From NCBI RefSeq assembly GCF_000341005.1, contig NZ_ANBD01000063.1, positions 1 to 47,495 on the forward strand: a stretch of DNA of 47,495 bases. The letters run 5' to 3'. A program made the translations under genes and the position numbers. This stretch comes from Nocardiopsis alkaliphila YIM 80379. GTDB taxonomy: Bacteria > Actinomycetota > Actinomycetes > Streptosporangiales > Streptosporangiaceae. The notes under the pieces are model-generated. The model had not been told where the DNA came from and searched no databases. It saw nothing but the letters and a program-made list of their open reading frames with translations. Below are positions 1 through 7,684 of this stretch, one piece after another (position 1 is the first letter of the stretch; every line of letters starts with the position of its first letter).

Positions 1-758
1 TTGCCCTCCTTGGCGCGGGCGAGGCGTTCGTCGAGCCTGTCCTTGCCGCCCAGCAGGCAGGAGCCGGGCACGCGCACGTCGTCCAGGACGACCTCGGCGG
101 TGTGCGAGGCGCGGATGCCGTGCTTTTGGAACTTTTGGCCCTGGGACAGGCCCGGGGTGTTCGGGGGGATGATGAAGGAGGCCTGCCCGCGCGAGCCGAG
201 TTCGGGCTCGACCGAGGCCACGATGACGTGGACGTCGGCGATGCCGCCGTTGGTGGCCCAGGTCTTGACGCCGTTGAGGACCCACTCGTCCTTGGCCTGG
301 TCGTAGACGGCGCGGGTCTTGATGGCCGAGACGTCGGAGCCGGCGTTGGGCTCAGAAGAACAGAAGGCACCGAGCTTGACGTCGTCGGGGGTACCGAACA
401 TCTGCGGGACCCACTCGAAGAGTTGCTCCTGGGTGCCGTTGGAGGCGACCGAGACCGCGGCCAGACCGGTGCCGGTGATGGAAAGGGCGATACCGGGGTC
501 CCCCCAATAGAGCTCCTCGAAGGCGACGGGGATACCGAGACCGCTGGGTTCCAGCCACTGATTGGCGAAGAAGTCCAGGGAGTACAGGCCGATCTTGGCG
601 GCCTCCTGGATGATCGGCCAGGGGGTCTCCTCGCGCTCGTCCCACTCGGCGCCGGCGGGACGGATGACGTCCTTGGCGAACCCGTGGGCCCAGTCCCGGA
701 CGTCACGGATCTCTTCGGGGAGCTCGAGGCTGAAGCCGGGTGCGGTGGCCTGACTCAT
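1..758 (-). CDS. Acyl-CoA dehydrogenase, C-terminal part missing
   Basis: The reading frame starts at an ATG at 758 and runs off the left edge, leaving about 252 codons. An AAGGA ribosome site lies just upstream. The N-terminal helical domain is followed by the flavin-domain stretch ITGTGLAAVSVASNG and the substrate/FAD loop CSSEPNAGSDVSAIKT, which are hallmarks of the acyl-CoA dehydrogenase family. These FAD enzymes introduce the alpha-beta double bond in acyl-CoA thioesters during fatty acid or branched-chain catabolism. The catalytic glutamate would lie in the missing part, so chain-length preference cannot be judged. It is divergent from a TetR regulator, and a perfect inverted repeat sits 47 bases before the start. 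Family is secure; substrate is unknown. Confidence 0.93.
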   Translation of the reverse strand, partial: MSQATAPGFSLELPEEIRDVRDWAHGFAKDVIRPAGAEWDEREETPWPIIQEAAKIGLYSLDFFANQWLEPSGLGIPVAFEELYWGDPGIALSITGTGLAAVSVASNGTQEQLFEWVPQMFGTPDDVKLGAFCSSEPNAGSDVSAIKTRAVYDQAKDEWVLNGVKTWATNGGIADVHVIVASVEPELGSRGQASFIIPPNTPGLSQGQKFQKHGIRASHTAEVVLDDVRVPGSCLLGGKDRLDERLARAKEG

Positions 759-804
759 CGGCGCACATCCTTCTTGGGCTCTACAAGGGAGGGGAGGGCT
801 TGCG

Positions 805-821
805 TGTTACCAACGGTAACA
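805..821. promoter_or_regulatory. Candidate TetR operator upstream of the acyl-CoA dehydrogenase
   Basis: TGTTACC-AAC-GGTAACA is a perfect inverted repeat with 7-base arms and a 3-base spacer. It lies 47 bases before the acyl-CoA dehydrogenase start, in the divergent gap shared with a TetR gene. Placement and symmetry fit a dimeric repressor site. Which protein binds it is inference. Confidence 0.6.
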
Positions 822-1055
822 GCTTTCGGTGTGCGCGGACAAGGAGGACCGGGCGGGAAAGAAGGCATTTCCGTGAAGACGCGCTCGAGCGAACGACCCG
901 TTCCACCGAGCACCCGAGCGGTCATCGTCCGCCCCACCCGGCCAAGGCCACCCTTGGCCTCCGGTCGGCCCTCGACGGGGGTTGGTCTCCACGGCCGACC
1001 TCGATCCACGGCGGGAAAGGGGAAGTACCATCATCGACGATCTAGCGTGGGGCCC

Positions 1056-1703
1056 ATGAGTGAACCACGCGTCGAACTCGTGCGCCCTTGGCGGGGAATG
1101 CCTCCCCGTGAACGCCAGGAGGCTCGCCGCCGCCGACTTCTTCAGGCGGGCCTGGAGGTCTTCGGCACCGAGGGCTTTCGCGCGGCCACCGTCGGTCGCG
1201 TCTGCCGAGAAGCCGGTCTGACCAACCGCTACTTCTACGAACACTTCGCCGACCGAGAAGCCGCCCTGCGCGCGGTCTACGACGACCTCGTCGAGGACGC
1301 CTTCCACCGTCTCTCCACGGCGGTGAGCGATCCTCCCCCCGCCTCTTGTCTGGAGGATCGCGTGATGGCGGCACTCGACGCCTACCTGGACTTTTGCCTG
1401 AGCGACCCGCGCCGTCCTCGGGTGATCTCGGTGGAGAGCGTGGGCGTCAGCGCGGACATGGAAGAGCGTCGAAGGAGTGTGTGCCACCGGATCGCGGAGC
1501 TGTTCGCACGGGAGTACCGGCGCTCGGCTCGGGAGGGCACGGTGGTGGACCTGCCATTCGACAAGCAGGCCCTGGCCCTGGTGGGGGCCGCCAACGAGTT
1601 GGTCATCGACTGGGTGCTGAGCGACCGTTCCAGGACCCGGGAGGAACTTTCACGGGACATCGCCGGTGTGTTCATGCCGGTGATCGGATCACGTAGATCT
1701 TGA
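1056..1703 (+). CDS. TetR/AcrR family transcriptional regulator
   Basis: A 215-residue protein with the usual TetR plan. The N-terminal helix-turn-helix (about residues 20-65) contains RRRRLLQAGLEVFGTEGF and the recognition-helix region VCREAGLTNRYFYEHFADRE, and an all-helical ligand domain follows. The frame is open far upstream, to about 102, but that part overlaps the opposite acyl-CoA dehydrogenase gene, so the ATG at 1056 is preferred. It is divergent from the acyl-CoA dehydrogenase, so local control of that gene by an acyl-CoA-type ligand is likely but unproven. Its stop codon lies inside a second palindrome that precedes the lactate oxidase gene, so it may also affect that promoter. 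Confidence 0.9.
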   Translation: MSEPRVELVRPWRGMPPRERQEARRRRLLQAGLEVFGTEGFRAATVGRVCREAGLTNRYFYEHFADREAALRAVYDDLVEDAFHRLSTAVSDPPPASCLEDRVMAALDAYLDFCLSDPRRPRVISVESVGVSADMEERRRSVCHRIAELFAREYRRSAREGTVVDLPFDKQALALVGAANELVIDWVLSDRSRTREELSRDIAGVFMPVIGSRRS

Positions 1704-1719
1704 CACACGTGTGTGTCAA
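1700..1719. promoter_or_regulatory. Palindromic operator/promoter before the lactate 2-monooxygenase gene
   Basis: The arms TTGACACAC and GTGTGTCAA are separated by 2 bases and form a perfect 9-base inverted repeat. It covers the TetR stop codon. The left arm contains TTGACA, a consensus -35 hexamer, and CAGGAT follows 18 bases later as a possible -10. A repressor bound here would mask the promoter of the gene starting at 1768. The palindrome is plain in the sequence; the role is inferred. Confidence 0.55.
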
Positions 1720-1767
1720 CTTGCAGGATGCCGGTCACACCCTTCCCCTCGCCCCGGAGGCGTCCCC

Positions 1768-2922
1768 ATGAGTTACGGCGACTACCAGCTGGAGATCTAC
1801 CTGAACGGCCTGACCGGTGTCGTTCCCTCCCACCCCATGACCTTCGCCGAACTGGAGCGCCGCGCGGAGCAGACCCTCCCCTCCTGGATCTGGTCGTACG
1901 TGGCCGGTGGCGCAGGCGACGAGCACACCCAGGACGCCAACGCCACGGCCTTCCAACGCTGGGGTCTGTACCCGCGCATGTTCGTGGGCGCGGCCGAACG
2001 CGACACCTCCGTGAACCTGTGCGGTATCGAGCTGCCCTCACCCTTGATGATGGCGCCGGTGGGCGTGGTGGGTCTGTGCTCGCAGGATCGCCACGGCGAT
2101 CTGGCCACGGCGGAGGCCTCCGCCAAGACGGGTGTCCCGATGATCGTCTCCACCCTGTCCCAGGACCCCCTGGAGGACGTGGCCGCGCGCCTGGGCCAGA
2201 CCCCCGGTTTCTTCCAGCTCTACACGCCCACCGACCGGGAACTAGCCGAGAGCCTGGTCAGGAGGGCCGAAGCCGCCGGCTTCAAGGGGATCGTGGTCAC
2301 CCTGGACACCTGGATCACCGGCTGGCGCCCTCGCGACCTGACCACCTCGAACTTCCCGCAACTACGCGGCCACTGCCTGGCCAACTACACCTGTGACCCG
2401 GTCTTTCGGAAACGGGTCGGTGAGAACGCCGCCCCCGACGCGGTGGTCGCACACTGGGCGGGCATCTTCGGTAACCCACTGACCTGGAACGACCTGGCGT
2501 GGTTGCGTTCCTTGACGGACCTACCGTTGATCGTCAAGGGCATCTGCCACCCCGACGACGCGCGCCGCGCGGCGGACGGCGGCGTGGACGCGATCTACGT
2601 GTCCAACCACGGAGGCCGCCAGGCCAACGGCGGCCTTCCCGCGCTGGAGTGCCTGCCCGACGTGGCCTCCGCCACGGATCTGCCGATTATCTTCGACTCC
2701 GGTGTGCGCTCAGGATCGGACGTGGTCAAGGCACTGGCCTTGGGCGCGACGACGGTGGCCCTGGGGCGCCCGTACGTGTACGGGTTGGCGCTGGGCGGCG
2801 TGGACGGCCTCGTACACGTACTGCGGTCGACGTTGGCCGAGGCCGACCTGTTGATGGCCGTGAACGGCTATCCCTCCTTGGCCGACCTTACCCCGGCGGC
2901 ACTCAAGGAACTTCGGATCTGA
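1768..2922 (+). CDS. Lactate 2-monooxygenase (FMN-dependent alpha-hydroxy acid oxidase)
   Basis: A 384-residue member of the FMN alpha-hydroxy acid dehydrogenase family. It closely resembles the mycobacterial lactate 2-monooxygenase, which converts L-lactate and O2 to acetate, CO2 and water. Diagnostic segments are WSYVAGGAGDEHTQ near the N-terminus, TLDTWITGWRPRDLT in the middle, and SNHGGRQANGG carrying the catalytic His (about H281) with its adjacent Arg. DSGVRSGSDVVKAL forms the phosphate-binding region. The start is the ATG 8 bases after GGAGG (1756-1760); an upstream extension of the frame has no such site. Its acetate product would feed the glyoxylate shunt, whose aceA and ramB lie next door on the far side of a terminator. 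L-lactate oxidase activity (pyruvate plus H2O2) is the alternative. Confidence 0.88.
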   Translation: MSYGDYQLEIYLNGLTGVVPSHPMTFAELERRAEQTLPSWIWSYVAGGAGDEHTQDANATAFQRWGLYPRMFVGAAERDTSVNLCGIELPSPLMMAPVGVVGLCSQDRHGDLATAEASAKTGVPMIVSTLSQDPLEDVAARLGQTPGFFQLYTPTDRELAESLVRRAEAAGFKGIVVTLDTWITGWRPRDLTTSNFPQLRGHCLANYTCDPVFRKRVGENAAPDAVVAHWAGIFGNPLTWNDLAWLRSLTDLPLIVKGICHPDDARRAADGGVDAIYVSNHGGRQANGGLPALECLPDVASATDLPIIFDSGVRSGSDVVKALALGATTVALGRPYVYGLALGGVDGLVHVLRSTLAEADLLMAVNGYPSLADLTPAALKELRI

Positions 2923-2943
2923 CCCCATCCGGCACATGAGGGA

Positions 2944-2967
2944 GGGGCCGGCCGGTGTGCCGGCCCC
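2944..2967. terminator. Bidirectional terminator between the lactate oxidase gene and ramB
   Basis: A 9-bp GC stem (GGGGCCGGC / GCCGGCCCC) with a 6-base loop sits between two converging genes. No T-run follows, as is common in actinomycetes. Confidence 0.7.
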
Positions 2968-2992
2968 GAGGGCGCCCTTCGGTGCCAGTGGG

Positions 2993-4465
2993 TCACTGCG
3001 CGCTGTGCTTTTCCAGGAAGGTGTAGACGTCGTGTTCGTCCACGCCCGGGAAGGTGCCCGAGGGCAACGCCGAGAGCACGTGCGAGTGCGCGCGGGCCGA
3101 GGGCCACACGTTGCCCTCCCATCGACCGGCGAGCTCGGCGGGCGGACGCACGCAGCACTCACCGGTGGGGCAGTTGGACTTGGTGCGGTTGGTGGTCTCA
3201 CGCCCGCGGAACCAACGCGACTCCTTGTAGGGCACGCCCAGGGTGATCGCGAAGTTGCGCTCACGACTGGGGTCGACGTGCGCCACGCACCAGTGGGTGC
3301 CGTTGGGCTTGTCGGTGTACTGGTAGTAGATCGAGTACCGGTCCGGGGACTGGAAGACCTGACGTCCCGACCACTGGCGGCACATACGTTGACCCTCGAT
3401 GGCGCCGGTGTCGTCGGTGGGAAAGATCAGCCCGTCGTTCTCGTAGGCCTTGTAGATGATGCCGGTCTCGTCGTTTCGGATGAAGTGGCAGACCAGGTCC
3501 AGGTGGCGATGGGCGAGGTTGGTGAATCGGTGCGCCGCCATCTCGTAGGAGACGGAGTAGACGTCGCGCAGGTCCTCCACCGAGAGGTCGCGAGCGTTCT
3601 TGGCCTCCTGGAGGTAGGTGACGGCGGTGGATTCGGGGATGAGTACGGCAGCCGCGAAGTAGTTGGCCTCCACACGCTGGCGCAGGAAGTCACCGAAGTC
3701 CTTGGGCTGTTCGTGCCCGAGGATCACGTGTCCAAGGGTCTGCAGGAGGATCGTGCGCGGGCTGTGCATACCGAGGGTGGTCTCGCGCTTGAGGTAGATG
3801 CGCCGGTTGACGTGGTCGGTGAGGGAGCGCACCGAACGCGGCAGGTCCTGCACGTACTTCAAGGAGAACCCGTGGTGGGTGGCGATCGCGAGGATCTGCC
3901 CCTGGGAGAGGGGGCCCGCGGTGTAGTTGACCGCTTCCAGGGTCTGGGCGGCGGCCCGTTCGATGTGCTCGAAGTAGTTGCCGCGCTCGCGCATCTGTCG
4001 CCGTAGGTCCGCGTTGGCTCGCCGGGCCTCCTCCGGGGTGGCGGTGGGCTTGGCGTTGCGCCGCTTGAGTTCGTCGTAGAGGCCGACGATGTGTTCGAGG
4101 ACGTCGTTGGGCACCCGCTTGCCGATCTTCAGGTGCGGGAGGTTGAGGCCCTGGTACAGGGAGTCACGCTGGGCCTCCTCCAGGGAGATCTCCAGCTGTG
4201 CCCGCCGACTCGGAGGCTGCTTCGACAGAAGTTCTTCGATCGAGACCCCGAGGGCCGAGGCCAAGGACGTGAGGAGGGAGAGTTTGGGTTCACGTTTTCC
4301 GTTCTCCAGCAGAGAGAGCTGCGAGGGCGCACGGCCAACGCGTTCCCCCAGGTCAGAAAGGGTCATCCCGCGCGCGCGGCGGAGATGACGGAGCCTCTGA
4401 CCAAAGGTGACGAGATCTAGGTCACCTGTCAAAGACGGTATTTCTTCAGCACCAAAGTACGCCAT
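2993..4465 (-). CDS. ramB: RamB-type regulator of acetate metabolism
   Basis: A 490-residue regulator with an N-terminal XRE-type helix-turn-helix (about residues 20-75; LRRARGMTLSDLGERVG and SQLSLLENGKREP). A long central region follows, including an IrrE/ImmA-like segment where LLQTLGHVILGHE carries a metallopeptidase-like HxxxxH pattern. The C-terminus is rich in Cys, His and Trp (CRQWSG, CPTGECC). This architecture matches RamB of Corynebacterium and Mycobacterium, which controls aceA/icl1, acetate activation and the glyoxylate shunt. The divergent isocitrate lyase gene supports the call. I chose the ATG at 4465 (MAYFGAEE); the frame extends to 4543, but the extra residues look non-coding. 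It may also autoregulate from the shared 185-base gap. Confidence 0.9.
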   Translation of the reverse strand: MAYFGAEEIPSLTGDLDLVTFGQRLRHLRRARGMTLSDLGERVGRAPSQLSLLENGKREPKLSLLTSLASALGVSIEELLSKQPPSRRAQLEISLEEAQRDSLYQGLNLPHLKIGKRVPNDVLEHIVGLYDELKRRNAKPTATPEEARRANADLRRQMRERGNYFEHIERAAAQTLEAVNYTAGPLSQGQILAIATHHGFSLKYVQDLPRSVRSLTDHVNRRIYLKRETTLGMHSPRTILLQTLGHVILGHEQPKDFGDFLRQRVEANYFAAAVLIPESTAVTYLQEAKNARDLSVEDLRDVYSVSYEMAAHRFTNLAHRHLDLVCHFIRNDETGIIYKAYENDGLIFPTDDTGAIEGQRMCRQWSGRQVFQSPDRYSIYYQYTDKPNGTHWCVAHVDPSRERNFAITLGVPYKESRWFRGRETTNRTKSNCPTGECCVRPPAELAGRWEGNVWPSARAHSHVLSALPSGTFPGVDEHDVYTFLEKHSAQ

Positions 4466-4650
4466 GGCTTCATGATACGGAAAGAATCCACGATCTTCAC
4501 CAGATTTCGAGTGGAAAAGTCTTGGATCTTGCCTAAGAATCATAGTTACCGGCGGGGAACTTACCGCTCCAGGGCTCAGCCCCTGGCCCTGGAAGGACCT
4601 CTCTCGACCGGTATGAACACCTTGGGGACTACACGAAGGCGGGAACGAAC
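4466..4650. promoter_or_regulatory. Divergent ramB/aceA control region
   Basis: This is the only shared regulatory space for both genes. It is distinctly AT-richer than its surroundings between 4470 and 4560. It contains TTACCG twice (around 4546 and 4561), a GGAACTT partly matching the first half of the known RamB box, and overlapping CCAGGG/CCCTGG inverted repeats at 4568-4592 within the aceA leader. No exact RamB consensus or confident -10/-35 pair was found. Confidence 0.4.
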
Positions 4651-5949
4651 ATGAGCACCAGCGCTCGTCGTCAGGAAGCCAGCGCCGCGCTCCAGCGCGA
4701 CTGGGAGACCAACGCCCGGTGGGCGGGCATCGAGCGGACCTACTCCGCCGACGACGTGGTCAAGCTGCGCGGCTCCGTCACCGAAGAGCACACCCTGGCC
4801 CGTCGTGGCGCCGAGCGCCTCTGGGACCTGCTCCACACCGAGGACTACGTCAACAGCCTCGGCGCCCTGACCGGCAACCAAGCCGTTCAGCAGGTCCGCG
4901 CCGGTCTGAAGGCCATCTACCTCTCCGGTTGGCAGGTCGCGGCCGACGCCAACCTCGGTGGCCACACCTACCCGGACCAGAGCCTCTACCCGGCCAACTC
5001 GGTCCCGGCCGTCGTCCGCCGCATCAACAACGCGCTCCTGCGCGCCGACCAGATCACCTGGTCCGAGGGTGACGACAGCGCCCCCGAGTGGCTCGCCCCG
5101 ATCGTGGCCGACGCCGAGGCCGGCTTCGGTGGCACCCTCAACGCCTACGAGCTGATGAAGGGCATGATCGCCGCCGGCGCCGCGGGCGTCCACTGGGAGG
5201 ACCAGCTGGCCTCCGAGAAGAAGTGCGGTCACCTGGGTGGCAAGGTCCTCATCCCGACCGGTCAGCACGTCAAGACCCTGAACGCCGCCCGCCTCGCCGC
5301 GGACGTCGCCGGCGTCCCGTCCCTGGTCATCGCGCGGACCGACGCCCAGGCCGCGACCCTGATCACCAGCGACATCGACGAGCGCGACCAGCCCTACATC
5401 ACCGGTGAGCGCACCGCCGAGGGCTTCTACCGCTTCCGCAACGGCGTCGACGCCTGCGTCGCCCGTGGTCTGGCCTACGCGCCGCACTCCGACCTGCTCT
5501 GGATGGAGACCGCGACCCCGGACCTGGAGGTCGCCCGCGACTTCGCCGAGCGCATCAAGGCGAAGTACCCGGACCAGATGCTGGCCTACAACTGCTCGCC
5601 CTCCTTCAACTGGAAGCGTCACCTGGACGACGCGACCATCGCGAAGTTCCAGCGCGAGCTGGGCCACATGGGCTACAAGTTCCAGTTCATCACCCTGGCC
5701 GGCTTCCACTCGCTCAACTACTCGATGTTCAACCTGGCCAAGGGCTACGCCCAGAACGGGATGACCTCGTACGTCGAGCTGCAGGAGGCCGAGTTCGCGG
5801 CCGAGGCCAACGGCTACACCGCGACCCGCCACCAGCGTGAGGTCGGCACCGGCTACTTCGACGCCATCAGCACGACCATCTCTCCCGAGGCCAGCACCAC
5901 GGCTCTCACCGGTTCCACCGAGGAAGACCAGTTCTCAGCGGCTCACTGA
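4651..5949 (+). CDS. aceA: Isocitrate lyase
   Basis: A 432-residue, full-length isocitrate lyase. It cleaves isocitrate to succinate and glyoxylate, the first step of the glyoxylate shunt needed for growth on acetate and fatty acids. The catalytic signature KKCGHLGGK is intact, with the active-site Cys at about residue 192. The Mg-binding and substrate segments [29 protein letters not shown] and [13 protein letters not shown] are all present. Size fits the shorter actinobacterial type (Icl1). The start ATG follows an AAGGCGGG ribosome site. It is divergent from ramB and followed by two strong hairpins. No malate synthase gene is in view. Confidence 0.97.
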   Translation: MSTSARRQEASAALQRDWETNARWAGIERTYSADDVVKLRGSVTEEHTLARRGAERLWDLLHTEDYVNSLGALTGNQAVQQVRAGLKAIYLSGWQVAADANLGGHTYPDQSLYPANSVPAVVRRINNALLRADQITWSEGDDSAPEWLAPIVADAEAGFGGTLNAYELMKGMIAAGAAGVHWEDQLASEKKCGHLGGKVLIPTGQHVKTLNAARLAADVAGVPSLVIARTDAQAATLITSDIDERDQPYITGERTAEGFYRFRNGVDACVARGLAYAPHSDLLWMETATPDLEVARDFAERIKAKYPDQMLAYNCSPSFNWKRHLDDATIAKFQRELGHMGYKFQFITLAGFHSLNYSMFNLAKGYAQNGMTSYVELQEAEFAAEANGYTATRHQREVGTGYFDAISTTISPEASTTALTGSTEEDQFSAAH

Positions 5950-5968
5950 CCCTGGTCTTCATTCCCTA

Positions 5969-6017
5969 GAGGCCGTTCCTCCCCGCTTTCGTGGCTGGGG
6001 CGGGGCGGAACGGCCTC
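5969..6017 (+). terminator. First aceA terminator
   Basis: An 11-bp outer stem (GAGGCCGTTCC / GGAACGGCCTC) encloses a nested CCCCGC/GCGGGG stem, 20 bases after the aceA stop. A run of C follows instead of T. Confidence 0.75.
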
Positions 6018-6024
6018 CCCCCTA

Positions 6025-6070
6025 GCCGCCGGCCATGCGCGTTCCGTGTCACACGCGCATGGCCGGCGGC
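6025..6070. terminator. Very strong second terminator after aceA
   Basis: A perfect 17-bp stem (GCCGCCGGCCATGCGCG and its complement) closes a 12-base loop, followed by TTCTTC and a later T-run. It begins only 8 bases after the first hairpin, so aceA has a tandem terminator. Confidence 0.85.
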
Positions 6071-6411
6071 TTCTTCATGCTCTTTTTCGCGTCGCGACCT
6101 AGGGGCCGGCTCGGCACGAGAACTTCCTCAAAACTTCACTTCGAGGCCTTGCCCCGCACACCCCGCCCTCAGAACCACGCTTCCGTTCCCCGCTCACCGT
6201 GCTCAAACAGCTTTCGCCGGCCGGTTACGGCCGGCGACTCGACGGTTTCCCCTTGTTCTCAAGGCGAGAACACCCCTATGGTGGGCCTCGCATGGGTCAC
6301 GAAAAAATAACGCCCGGCTCGCGTCATCCTTACGATCGTTGCCGACGAAGGGCCCATCGTCGCCGCGTCGGGTGGACCCGCAGCACATATCCCCGATCAC
6401 TTGGAGCCATC
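6071..6411. other. Non-coding stretch before the lipoprotein gene
   Basis: No convincing gene on either strand. It holds a possible -10 element, TACGAT at 6331-6336, that could serve the lipoprotein gene downstream. It also has a short ACGGCCGGCG-type repeat near 6220-6235. Nothing else is recognised. Confidence 0.5.
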
Positions 6412-6615
6412 TTGAAGCTCGAGGACATCAGCAAGGAGATGCTCACCACGACCCGCCGTGTCCTGGCCACAAGTGCGATCGCGGCCGTCGCCGTGTTCGG
6501 TGTCGCCGCCTGTGAGGACACCGGCACCCAGGACCCGGGTGTCGAACTCGAAGGCGAAGAGGGCGTCCCAGGCGACGGTCTCGACGACGGCATGGGCGAA
6601 GAGGGCGACGAGTAA
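6412..6615 (+). CDS. Small acidic lipoprotein
   Basis: A short protein of 67 residues from TTG 6412, or 58 from ATG 6439. After a basic start (TTTRRV) comes a hydrophobic segment ending in the lipobox GVAAC. The mature part is only about 34 residues, begins CEDTGTQDPG, and is almost all Asp, Glu and Gly. The TTG start has a GGAG at a normal distance; the ATG has AAGGAG directly abutting it, so I favour TTG. Predicted to be lipid-anchored outside the membrane, possibly binding cations. I do not recognise a family. A following gene on the same strand starts 161 bases later, so co-transcription is possible. Confidence 0.6.
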   Translation: MKLEDISKEMLTTTRRVLATSAIAAVAVFGVAACEDTGTQDPGVELEGEEGVPGDGLDDGMGEEGDE

Positions 6616-6776
6616 CCCCTGCTTCCCCAGCTCCGGGGCGGGTGGGAGGGTGCCGGGCTCGGCACCCTCCCGCCCGCCCTCCCCATGGGTCCCCCTTGAG
6701 CATCCTCCCCATCGACCGCCCGTCTCCGTCCCCTCGGGGCAGGTCAGCGGTCCGGGCCCACGGGTAGATTCGATTC

Positions 6777-7619
6777 GTGACCGACAGAACCCACCAGAGC
6801 CCGAGCGAGCACGCCCCCTCTTCCCCGCTCCCCGCCGCACCCACCATCGCCTCGATCCCGAACCTGCTTCCGAACCGTTCCCTGCTGCGCTGGGAGATCC
6901 TGTGCGTGCTCGCCCTGTCCCTGGGCGCCGCCGCGATCTCGGCGACCATCTCCTTCCTCGGTGTGCTCACCGCGCCCGAGTCGATGGCCGACCAGACCGC
7001 GAGCCTGATCCGTTCACGCGCCGAGAACCGGCCTTGGCTCGACCTCTCCTTCCAGCTGTACGCGGTGGTCTTCGCCTTGGCCCCGGTCGCTCTGGTGATC
7101 TACCTGCTGCACCGCACCGGGGAGTCGGCTCGCACCGTGGGTTTCGACGGGCGCAGGCCCTGGTTCGACACCGGGAGCGGATTGCTCCTGGCCGGGCTGA
7201 TCGGTGCCGGCGGCCTGGTGGTGTACGTGGTGTCGTGGCAGCTGGGGCTGACCCGCACCATCGTGCCCAGCACCCTGGAGGGGCACTGGTGGGATATGAC
7301 CGTCTTGGTCCTACAGGCCCTCAAGAACGGGGTGCTGGAGGAGGTGATCGTGGTCGGTTACCTGCTGCATCGGCTCGGTCAGCTGGGTTGGTCACCGTGG
7401 AAGGCGGTGCTGGCCAGTTCGGTGCTGCGGGCCTTTTACCACCTGTACCAGGGCGTGGGGATGTTCTTCGGCAACCTGGTGATGGGGCTGGTGTTCGGCT
7501 GGTTCTACCTGCGTTACGGCCGGGTGATGCCTTTGGTGGTGGCGCACACGGTGATCGACGTCGTGGCGTTCGTGGGGTCGGTGTACCTGATCGGCCGACT
7601 GGACTGGCTCCCGGTCTGA
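6777..7619 (+). CDS. CPBP family intramembrane metalloprotease
   Basis: A 280-residue membrane protein starting at GTG 6777. The first about 35 residues are soluble and Pro/Ser-rich, then come about eight hydrophobic segments. The three CPBP (Abi) motifs are present: EEVIVVGYLLHRLG with the paired glutamates and Arg, FYHLYQG with its His, and VAHTVIDVVAF with the last His. The family includes type II CAAX-like prenyl proteases and bacteriocin-immunity proteins. In actinomycetes the substrate is usually unknown. Its close spacing to the lipoprotein gene may be chance. It converges on the MFS gene with a hairpin between. Confidence 0.88.
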   Translation: MTDRTHQSPSEHAPSSPLPAAPTIASIPNLLPNRSLLRWEILCVLALSLGAAAISATISFLGVLTAPESMADQTASLIRSRAENRPWLDLSFQLYAVVFALAPVALVIYLLHRTGESARTVGFDGRRPWFDTGSGLLLAGLIGAGGLVVYVVSWQLGLTRTIVPSTLEGHWWDMTVLVLQALKNGVLEEVIVVGYLLHRLGQLGWSPWKAVLASSVLRAFYHLYQGVGMFFGNLVMGLVFGWFYLRYGRVMPLVVAHTVIDVVAFVGSVYLIGRLDWLPV

Positions 7620-7636
7620 CCCGCCCCTGAGTCCAG

Positions 7637-7655
7637 CGCTCCCCTCCCGGGAGCG
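7637..7655. terminator. Bidirectional hairpin between the CPBP and MFS genes
   Basis: CGCTCCC and GGGAGCG form a 7-bp stem with a 5-base loop in the 65-base gap between two converging genes. Confidence 0.55.
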
Positions 7656-7684
7656 ACCGACGGCGAATCGACCGGTGGCACGGC

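Noticed and set aside
102-1055. Long upstream extension of the TetR frame
   Set aside because: Most of it is antisense to the acyl-CoA dehydrogenase and reads as GC-rich shadow sequence; the ATG at 1056 gives the normal TetR length.
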